In this document: in pieces, positions 1 through 6,409 of the stretch
Numbering within the stretch: position 1 is the first letter of the stretch
Layout: each line of letters begins with the position of its first letter
Source of the DNA: Flaviramulus sp.
GTDB lineage: Bacteria > Bacteroidota > Bacteroidia > Flavobacteriales > Flavobacteriaceae
DNA length: 6,409 nt
Reading direction: 5' to 3'
NCBI GenBank assembly: GCA_023255235.1
Contig: JALRJA010000252.1
Span: forward strand, 1 to 6,409
Notes under the pieces: model-generated
The model's database searches: none
What the model saw: the letters and a program-made list of their open reading frames with translations, nothing else
Told to the model about the DNA's origin: nothing
Program-made: the position numbers and the translations under genes

Positions 1-1473
1 GAACAAATCGAAGAAAAAGCATCTTCTAAATTCGTTTCAGCTTCACATCGTGCTATTTTAGTAGCTACTCTTAAAAAGCAATATCAAAACATTCAAGCTT
101 CAAAAGCAACTCTAAATAATATTGAAAACCTATCGCAACAAAACACATTTACAATTACAACTGGTCATCAGCTTAATTTGTTTACAGGACCTTTATATTT
201 TTTATATAAAATAGTATCGGCAATTAATCTTTCCGAAGAATTAAAACAACACTATCCCGAATATAATTTTGTGCCGATTTATTGGATGGCAACCGAAGAT
301 CATGATTTTGAGGAAATTAATTTTTTTCATTTTAAAGGAAAAAAAATACAGTGGCATAAAGATTCAAGCGGAGCTGTTGGAACAATATCTACAGAAGGCT
401 TAGAAGCCGTTTTTAATTTGTTTTCACAAAATTTAGGACACACCAAACAGGCCGATTATATAAAAAACATTTTTAAAACAGCCTATTTAAAACACACCAA
501 CTTAGCCGATGCCACCCGTTTTTTAGCTAATGAATTGTTTAAAAATTTTGGATTGGTGATAATTGATGCCAATGATGCAGATTTAAAAAAACTGTATAGT
601 CCGTTTATAGAAGACGAATTGTTAAACCAAACATCATTTAATGCCGTTTCCCAAACAAATGACGCTCTAAAGAAAACCTATAAAATTCAAGTAAACCCAA
701 GAGAAATCAATCTATTTTATTTAAAAGGACGTATTCGCGAACGAATTGTAAAAGAGAATACCATATACAAGGTAACAAATACAGAAATTACTTTTACAAA
801 ATCAGAAATTTTAAACGAAGTAAAAACCCATCCAGAGCATTTTTCGCCAAATGTAATTATGCGACCTTTATACCAAGAGGTTATTTTACCAAACCTTTGT
901 TATATAGGCGGTGGTGGTGAGTTGGCATATTGGTTTCAATTAAAAGAAATGTTTAAAAAAAGCCATGTAACGTTTCCAATATTGTTATTGCGTAATTCTG
1001 TTTTAATTCAATCTGAAAGCCAATCTAAAAAACGTCAAAAATTACATATTTCAAACCACGATATATTTTTAAAACAAGATAAACTCATCAATAAAAAAAC
1101 CAAAGAACTATCTGATATTGATATTGATTTTTCATCTCAAAAAAACCATTTAAGAAATCAATTTGAAGCTTTATACAGCCTTGCTTTGCAAACAGACAAA
1201 TCGTTTTTAGGTGCTGTAAAAGCACAAGAAACAAAACAAATAAAAGGCTTAAATAACCTTGAAAAGCGATTATTAAAAGCTCAAAAGAAAAAACTAGTAA
1301 ACGAAATTAAAAGAATAGTTGATATTAAAAATGAGCTATTTCCAAATGATGGTTTGCAAGAACGAAACACCAATTTTTCAGAATTTTATTTAGAATATGG
1401 CGAAGAATTAATGGTTAACTTAATTACAAATTTAAAGCCTTTACAGCATGATTTTTTAATAGTAAACTTGTAA
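1..1473 (+). CDS. bshC: Bacillithiol biosynthesis cysteine-adding enzyme BshC (5' end missing)
   Basis: Putative cysteine ligase for the last step of bacillithiol synthesis, joining cysteine to glucosaminyl-malate; cytoplasmic. The reading frame is open from base 1 and ends at TAA 1471-1473, giving 490 visible residues. Flavobacterial BshC is about 530 residues, so roughly 40 N-terminal residues and the start lie left of the window. Family motifs seen: TTGHQLNLFTGPLYFLYKI (160-216), YWMATEDHDFEEIN (280-321), YIGGGGELAYW (901-933), and a charged, probably coiled-coil stretch (about 1240-1340) followed by LQERNTNFSEFYLEYG near the C-terminus. The TTG at 178 is not a credible start because it lies inside the first conserved motif. 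The next gene begins 3 nt after the stop. Identification comes from motif recognition and is firm; the ligase role is family knowledge. Confidence 0.93.
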   Translation, partial: EQIEEKASSKFVSASHRAILVATLKKQYQNIQASKATLNNIENLSQQNTFTITTGHQLNLFTGPLYFLYKIVSAINLSEELKQHYPEYNFVPIYWMATEDHDFEEINFFHFKGKKIQWHKDSSGAVGTISTEGLEAVFNLFSQNLGHTKQADYIKNIFKTAYLKHTNLADATRFLANELFKNFGLVIIDANDADLKKLYSPFIEDELLNQTSFNAVSQTNDALKKTYKIQVNPREINLFYLKGRIRERIVKENTIYKVTNTEITFTKSEILNEVKTHPEHFSPNVIMRPLYQEVILPNLCYIGGGGELAYWFQLKEMFKKSHVTFPILLLRNSVLIQSESQSKKRQKLHISNHDIFLKQDKLINKKTKELSDIDIDFSSQKNHLRNQFEALYSLALQTDKSFLGAVKAQETKQIKGLNNLEKRLLKAQKKKLVNEIKRIVDIKNELFPNDGLQERNTNFSEFYLEYGEELMVNLITNLKPLQHDFLIVNL

Positions 1474-1476
1474 GAA

Positions 1477-2850
1477 ATGCACAAAACAGATCTAGATTTG
1501 GTTGAAATGACTATGGATGTTATGAAATATACCATTAATAGACTATCGGCTACAAAAGTTAAAATAGGAAAACCAAAAAAAGCAGAAGAACTCAAGGCAT
1601 TGGTTGGTGAAACCATTACAAAAAGTGGTATTGGTGGCGAAAACGCATTTAAATTATGGAAAAAATATTTGGCAAAGGCAATAGTGCCAATAGATCACCC
1701 AAGACACTTAGCCTTTGTTCCGGCTTCACCAACTAGAGCAGCTATTTTATTTGATTTAGTAACCTCGGCATCTAGCATTCATGGTGCTTATTGGATGGAA
1801 GGTGCAGGCGGTATTTTTTGTGAAAATGAAGCTATGAGTTGGCTCGTATCTTTAACAGGTTTACCAAAAGGTGCTTTTGGTGTTTTTACAAGTGGCGGTA
1901 CAGCAGCAAACCTATCTGCAATTGTAACTGCAAGAGAATTTTGGCGTAGTTTAAGTGAAGAAAACAAGGTAGAAAAAGGATTAATTATAACATCTAGTGG
2001 TGCTCATTCTTCTATAAAAGCTATGGCTAAAGTTGCCGATATTGACATTTTATTGGTTAATACAGAAAACAAACTTGAAGCAAACCAGTTAGAGAAAACA
2101 ATTAAAAACCTAACAGCACACCAAAAGAAACGGTTGTTTGCTATTGTAGCTACAGGAGGCACTACCAATGCAGGAATAATTGACGACCTAGATGGTATTG
2201 CTAATATTTGCCAGAAAAATAAATTATGGTTTCATGTAGATGCAGCTTATGGAGGTGGTGCATTAGTTTCAGATTCTGTAAAACACTTATTTAAAGGAAT
2301 TGAAAAAGCAGATAGCATTACTATAGATCCTCATAAATGGATGTTCTCGCCATATGATTGTGGTGCTATTATTTATAAAAATCTTGAATTAGCAAAACGA
2401 GCACACTCACAAGAAGGCTCATATTTAGATATTTTTAATGATGAAAGTGCCCTTGGTTTTAACCCTTCAGATTATCAAATACAATTAACACGCCGTGTTA
2501 GAGGGTTACCCTTATGGTTTTCATTGGCAACACACGGAACCAATAGATATAAACAAGCCATAGAACGTGGTATTAAATTGGCTCAAATAGCAGGAAAAAT
2601 CATTACCGATATGCCACATGTAGAACTTGTAAGACCGCCTAGTTTGTCGTGTGTTTTGTACAGAAGAATAGGGTGGAAGCCTAAAGATTATTTAGATTGG
2701 ACTTATAATAATCACAAAAAAGGATTTGCATTAGTTACACCAACAAAATGGAAAACGGGTAATACTTTTGAAACCGTTTCTAGGTTTTGCTTCATTAATC
2801 CAGATACCACTAAAAAGGATATCAAAATGATATTAAATTCAATGCATTAA
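1477..2850 (+). CDS. PLP-dependent group II amino acid decarboxylase-like protein, substrate unknown
   Basis: Predicted cytoplasmic pyridoxal-phosphate enzyme of the group II decarboxylase family (aromatic amino acid, glutamate, diaminobutyrate and cysteine-sulfinate decarboxylases); 457 residues, close to the usual length. Visible landmarks: HPRHLAFVPAS near the N-terminus, phosphate-binding TSGGTAAN (138-145), His177 in GAHSS (likely cofactor-stacking), HVDAAYGGG with Asp255 and Ala257, and DPHKW with Lys287, the expected Schiff-base lysine. Tyr316 in GSYLDIF aligns by eye with the catalytic-loop tyrosine of aromatic decarboxylases, which favours decarboxylation over aldehyde synthase activity. 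The substrate-pocket segment WMEGAGGIFCENEA (106-119) differs from the W..SPA.TELE pattern of aromatic decarboxylases, so I do not assign a substrate. ATG 1477 is the only sensible start, 3 nt after bshC, so co-transcription and possible translational coupling are inferred. A role in thiol or cysteine-derived metabolism is speculation from position only. Confidence 0.88.
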   Translation: MHKTDLDLVEMTMDVMKYTINRLSATKVKIGKPKKAEELKALVGETITKSGIGGENAFKLWKKYLAKAIVPIDHPRHLAFVPASPTRAAILFDLVTSASSIHGAYWMEGAGGIFCENEAMSWLVSLTGLPKGAFGVFTSGGTAANLSAIVTAREFWRSLSEENKVEKGLIITSSGAHSSIKAMAKVADIDILLVNTENKLEANQLEKTIKNLTAHQKKRLFAIVATGGTTNAGIIDDLDGIANICQKNKLWFHVDAAYGGGALVSDSVKHLFKGIEKADSITIDPHKWMFSPYDCGAIIYKNLELAKRAHSQEGSYLDIFNDESALGFNPSDYQIQLTRRVRGLPLWFSLATHGTNRYKQAIERGIKLAQIAGKIITDMPHVELVRPPSLSCVLYRRIGWKPKDYLDWTYNNHKKGFALVTPTKWKTGNTFETVSRFCFINPDTTKKDIKMILNSMH

Positions 2851-2875
2851 AAAGTGTAAAAAAGACGACTACTAA

Positions 2876-2907
2876 TTGGTCAATAATAAAATCAATTCCT
2901 ATTTTTG
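2876..2907 (+). promoter_or_regulatory. Bacteroidota-type promoter for guaA (leaderless configuration)
   Basis: TTG (2876-2878) and TATTTTTG (2900-2907) match the Bacteroidota -33 TTG and -7 TAnnTTTG consensus exactly, with 21 nt between the boxes, inside the usual range. The -7 box ends 3 nt before the guaA ATG (2911), so the predicted transcript start falls at about 2911-2914, on or beside the start codon. This implies a leaderless or near-leaderless mRNA. Box match is seen; activity and start site are inferred. Confidence 0.6.
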
Positions 2908-2910
2908 CGC

Positions 2911-4446
2911 ATGCAACATGACAAGGTACTTATTTTAGATTTCGGATCGCAATACACACACCGTAGTGCAAGAAGAGTTAGAGAACTCAATATCGATTCA
3001 GAGATACATCCATTTAACAAAATACCCCATAACATTCAAGATTACAAAGCCGTTATTCTTTCAGGAAGTCCTTTTTCTGTTAGAGGGGATGATGTTTTAC
3101 ACCCAAATTTATCTCAAATAAGAGGTAAAAAACCATTGCTCGCGGTATGTTATGGAGCACAGTATTTAGCACACTTTTCTGGTGGCGAGGTAGCGCCTTC
3201 AAACACCAGAGAATATGGGCGAGCCAATTTATCATTTATTCAAAAAGGCGAACCATTTTTTGCTCACATTAATCAAGGTAGCCAAGTTTGGATGAGTCAT
3301 AGTGACACCATAAAGCACTTGCCAGAAAACAGTGTTGTTTTGGCGAGCACACACGATGTTGAGAATGCAGCATATAAAATAGAAGGCGAAGTAACCTATG
3401 CTATTCAGTTTCATCCTGAAGTTTATCACTCTACGGACGGAAAACAACTATTAAAAAATTTTTTGGTTACAATTGCAGACCTAAAACAAGATTGGACACC
3501 CGATTCGTTTATTGAAGAAACCATTGAAGCTATTCAAGAAAAAGTGGGTCATGACAAGGTGGTTTTAGGGCTTTCAGGAGGTGTAGATTCTACAGTTGCA
3601 GCAGTTTTACTAAATAAAGCCATAGGTGAAAACCTTTATTGCATTTTTGTAAATAACGGATTGCTTCGTAAAAACGAATTTGAAAGCGTATTGAATCAAT
3701 ACAAAGGTATGGGGCTAAATGTAAAAGGTGTAGATGCCACCAAAAAGTTTTTAGATGCTTTATCGGGTATAGAAGACCCAGAAAAAAAACGCAAAGCTAT
3801 AGGAAATGCGTTTATAGAAGTTTTTGATGATGAAGCTCATAAACTAAACGATGTAAAGTGGCTGGCACAAGGCACTATTTACCCAGATGTTATTGAGAGT
3901 GTTTCGGCTACTGGTGGTCCTTCGGCTACTATTAAAAGTCATCATAATGTTGGCGGATTGCCAGATTTTATGAAACTAAAAATAGTAGAACCTCTTAGAG
4001 CTATTTTTAAAGACGAAGTTAGGCGTGTTGGAGCTACCTTAGGAATTGACCCAGAACTTCTAGGGCGTCATCCTTTTCCAGGTCCTGGTTTAGGCATTCG
4101 TATATTAGGCGATATTACCGCAGAAAAAGTGCGTATTCTTCAAGAAGTTGATGCTATTTTTATTAACGGTTTAAAACAATGGGGACTTTATGATAAGGTA
4201 TGGCAAGCTGGTGCAATGTTGCTTCCTGTAAACAGTGTTGGTGTTATGGGTGATGAGCGAACGTATGAAAAATGTGTTGCACTAAGAGCTGTTGAAAGTA
4301 CAGACGGTATGACCGCAGATTGGGTTAATTTACCATATGAATTTCTTCAAAAAACATCAAACGAAATTATCAATAAAGTAAAAGGTGTTAATAGAGTTGT
4401 GTATGATATTAGTTCCAAACCACCTGCTACCATAGAATGGGAATAA
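2911..4446 (+). CDS. guaA: GMP synthase (glutamine-hydrolysing)
   Basis: Converts XMP to GMP using ATP and glutamine-derived ammonia, the last step of de novo guanine nucleotide synthesis. Starting at ATG 2911 gives 511 residues beginning [16 protein letters not shown], the length and N-terminus expected for flavobacterial GuaA; an in-frame TTG at 2905 lies inside the promoter and is rejected. Domains: class I glutamine amidotransferase (about 1-190) with nucleophile Cys80 in [10 protein letters not shown] and His168/Glu170 in [12 protein letters not shown] pyrophosphatase domain with P-loop SGGVDS (222-227); C-terminal dimerisation and XMP-binding domain with [16 protein letters not shown] (from 385) and the terminal KPPATIEWE. 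All catalytic residues are present. Odd point: residues 17-19 are His-Arg-Ser where the family usually has Gln-Leu-Ile/Val. It has its own promoter-like sequence but could also receive read-through from the decarboxylase gene, as no terminator is evident between them. Confidence 0.98.
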   Translation: MQHDKVLILDFGSQYTHRSARRVRELNIDSEIHPFNKIPHNIQDYKAVILSGSPFSVRGDDVLHPNLSQIRGKKPLLAVCYGAQYLAHFSGGEVAPSNTREYGRANLSFIQKGEPFFAHINQGSQVWMSHSDTIKHLPENSVVLASTHDVENAAYKIEGEVTYAIQFHPEVYHSTDGKQLLKNFLVTIADLKQDWTPDSFIEETIEAIQEKVGHDKVVLGLSGGVDSTVAAVLLNKAIGENLYCIFVNNGLLRKNEFESVLNQYKGMGLNVKGVDATKKFLDALSGIEDPEKKRKAIGNAFIEVFDDEAHKLNDVKWLAQGTIYPDVIESVSATGGPSATIKSHHNVGGLPDFMKLKIVEPLRAIFKDEVRRVGATLGIDPELLGRHPFPGPGLGIRILGDITAEKVRILQEVDAIFINGLKQWGLYDKVWQAGAMLLPVNSVGVMGDERTYEKCVALRAVESTDGMTADWVNLPYEFLQKTSNEIINKVKGVNRVVYDISSKPPATIEWE

Positions 4447-4475
4447 AGCACTTTGTTTCAAAGACATCTTTGTTT
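4445..4475 (+). terminator. Weak hairpin cluster after guaA, possible terminator
   Basis: Immediately after the guaA stop there are four alternating short arms: AAAG (4445-4448), CTTTG (4451-4455), CAAAG (4459-4463) and CTTTG (4468-4472), followed by TTT. The strongest single option is CAAAG-ACAT-CTTTG, a 5-bp stem; CTTTG-TTT-CAAAG competes for the same arm. Stems are short and the U tract is only three bases, so termination is uncertain. Confidence 0.3.
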
Positions 4476-4482
4476 ATATACA

Positions 4483-4511
4483 TTGACTGCAATTTTATAA
4501 AAATACATTTG
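4483..4511 (+). promoter_or_regulatory. Bacteroidota-type promoter for the TerC-family gene
   Basis: TTG (4483-4485) and TACATTTG (4504-4511) match both Bacteroidota promoter boxes exactly, with 18 nt between them. Transcription would begin around 4515-4518, leaving a roughly 50-nt AT-rich leader before the GTG start at 4567. This makes the TerC gene a separate transcription unit from guaA. Inferred from consensus only. Confidence 0.6.
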
Positions 4512-4566
4512 ATAAAATTTTTAATCAGATGATTTTTAATTAATTTTATACTCAAATTTTTAAGTA

Positions 4567-5358
4567 GTGATAGACTTTTTATTAACCAGTGAAGCCATAA
4601 TGGCGCTGCTCACTTTAACTTTTTTAGAAATTGTGTTAGGCATAGATAATATTGTATTTATATCTATTGCAGCCAATAAATTGCCAGAACATCAGCAAAG
4701 TAAAGCAACCAACATAGGCTTGTTTTTTGCTATGCTTCAACGCATTATATTACTCTTTTTTGTTAGTTTTTTAATAGGTTTAAAAGAACCTTTTTATATA
4801 ATTGAATTATCGTGGCTACACATAGCCCTAAGCTGGCAAGCTATTATATTATTTGTTGGTGGCTTATTTTTAATATACAAAAGTACTTCCGAAATTCATG
4901 AAAAGGTTGAAATGCCTAAACATGATGAAACAAATCTTAAAAAGAAACCAATAAAAAGCTTATCGCATGCCATTGTTCAAATTTTAATTATAGATTTTAT
5001 CTTTTCAATAGATTCTATTCTAACAGCTGTTGGTATGACAAACGGATTGCATCCAAACCATAATTACACCTTGGTTTTAATGATTATTGCCGTAGTTATT
5101 TCTATTGCTATTATGATTGCATTTGCAAACCCTATACGCAAGTTTATAAACGCTCACCCTAGCATTCAACTGTTGGGTATTGCCTTTCTAATTCTTATTG
5201 GTTTTATGCTAATTACCGAAGCAGCTCACCTATCGCACACAAAATTATTTGGAAATGAAGTTGGTGCCATTCCAAAAGGTTACTTGTATTTTGCCATTGC
5301 ATTCTCTTTATTTATTGAGTTTTTAAACTTTAAGATTCAAAATAAGAAGAAAGCATAA
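4567..5358 (+). CDS. TerC-family integral membrane protein, probable metal (Mn2+-type) exporter
   Basis: Inner-membrane protein of the TerC/Alx/YkoY family. Characterised members export Mn2+ or support metal loading of secreted proteins; others were linked to tellurite resistance. 263 residues, typical length, with about seven hydrophobic segments (roughly 8-32, 50-72, 79-104, 133-156, 167-188, 198-219, 237-255). Both acidic membrane signatures are present: EIVLGIDNIVFISI with Asp27-Asn28, and IIDFIFSIDSILTAVGM with Asp143, Asp149 and Ser150. A charged loop at about 105-132 separates the two halves, as is usual. GTG 4567 is the first start codon after an in-frame TAA at 4561 and begins just ahead of the first membrane helix; the next candidate, ATG 4600 (Met12), would cut into it. 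No Shine-Dalgarno sequence is seen, as usual for Bacteroidota. It appears to be its own transcription unit. Metal identity is family-based inference; the tellurite role is not implied by sequence. Confidence 0.92.
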   Translation: MIDFLLTSEAIMALLTLTFLEIVLGIDNIVFISIAANKLPEHQQSKATNIGLFFAMLQRIILLFFVSFLIGLKEPFYIIELSWLHIALSWQAIILFVGGLFLIYKSTSEIHEKVEMPKHDETNLKKKPIKSLSHAIVQILIIDFIFSIDSILTAVGMTNGLHPNHNYTLVLMIIAVVISIAIMIAFANPIRKFINAHPSIQLLGIAFLILIGFMLITEAAHLSHTKLFGNEVGAIPKGYLYFAIAFSLFIEFLNFKIQNKKKA

Positions 5359-5432
5359 AGCCATTTTATACATTTTTGTCTATAATTTAACTAGAAAGAA
5401 TCAAATATTGTTAATTAAATAATTTACTAACA

Positions 5433-5454
5433 GATTTATAAGCTGTTATAAATC
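5433..5454 (+). terminator. Perfect 9-bp inverted repeat, candidate terminator of the TerC gene
   Basis: GATTTATAA (5433-5441), loop GCTG, TTATAAATC (5446-5454): a perfect stem 75 nt past the TerC-family stop codon, followed by CAAATTTTTAAATT, which supplies a five-T run. The stem is almost entirely A-T, so it would be weak as an intrinsic terminator. A competing hairpin, AACAG (5429-5433) with CTGTT (5443-5447), shares bases with it. It could equally be an AT-rich palindromic protein-binding site. Confidence 0.4.
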
Positions 5455-5555
5455 AAATTTTTAAATTATTATTTGGGTAATTTCGTTTTTTATAATAGCC
5501 CTTTTAAAAAAAAGAAAGCATCATTATTTAAATAACTAAAACAATTCTATAATAA

Positions 5556-6409
<854 letters not shown>

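Noticed and set aside
178..180. TTG as the start of the first gene
   Set aside because: The frame is open back to base 1 and the preceding residues include the conserved BshC motif TTGHQLN; the true start is outside the window.
1386..1616. Minus-strand open frame of 76 codons
   Set aside because: Lies opposite the end of bshC and start of the decarboxylase gene, with no recognisable protein features; an antisense shadow.
2905..2910. TTG at 2905 as an earlier guaA start
   Set aside because: It is part of the -7 promoter box, and the family N-terminus fits ATG 2911 (MQH...).
3232..3447. Minus-strand open frame of 71 codons
   Set aside because: Fully opposite the GuaA glutaminase domain, which is unmistakable; cysteine-rich low-complexity product typical of a shadow frame.
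3903..3930. Direct repeat TTCGGCTACT (3903-3912 and 3921-3930)
   Set aside because: It encodes the two Ser-Ala-Thr copies of the conserved GuaA segment SATGGPSAT; a by-product of protein sequence and codon use.
4512..4566. yybP-ykoY-type Mn2+ riboswitch ahead of the TerC gene
   Set aside because: The predicted leader is about 50 nt, nearly pure A/T and lacks the G-rich conserved loops and paired stems of that class.

Overview
The window is an AT-rich stretch (about one third G+C by eye) of what looks like a Flavobacteriaceae (Bacteroidota) chromosome. The evidence is the very high family-level similarity of GuaA to the flavobacterial form, the presence of bacillithiol ligase BshC, the lack of Shine-Dalgarno sequences, and intergenic boxes matching the Bacteroidota sigma factor -33/-7 consensus (TTG ... 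TAnnTTTG). The genus cannot be named from the sequence. All supported genes are on the + strand, and no mobile element, CRISPR array, tRNA or rRNA is visible.

Layout: (1) positions 1-1473 hold the 3' part of bshC, cut by the left edge. (2) After a 3-nt gap, positions 1477-2850 encode a group II pyridoxal-phosphate-dependent amino acid decarboxylase-like enzyme of unknown substrate, very probably co-transcribed with bshC. (3) A 60-nt gap carries a good promoter whose -7 box ends 3 nt before the ATG of guaA (2911-4446, GMP synthase), which suggests a leaderless or nearly leaderless guaA mRNA. (4) A 120-nt gap contains small competing hairpins and a well-formed promoter, followed by a TerC-family membrane protein with a GTG start (4567-5358). 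(5) A 239-nt, very AT-rich gap contains a perfect 9-bp inverted repeat (possible terminator), a -7-like box and a short GC-containing hairpin. (6) From 5598 to the right edge lies the 5' half of pyrG (CTP synthase), covering essentially the synthetase domain.

Functionally the window is mostly housekeeping. There is thiol (bacillithiol) biosynthesis, two glutamine-dependent nucleotide synthetases (GMP and CTP) and a probable metal (Mn2+-type) exporter. The least predictable component is the decarboxylase coupled to bshC. I see no clear evidence of an undescribed multi-gene system. The observations worth checking are the bshC-decarboxylase linkage, the promoter-start fusion at guaA, an unusual tripeptide in the GuaA amidotransferase domain, and the small RNA-structure candidates in the gaps.
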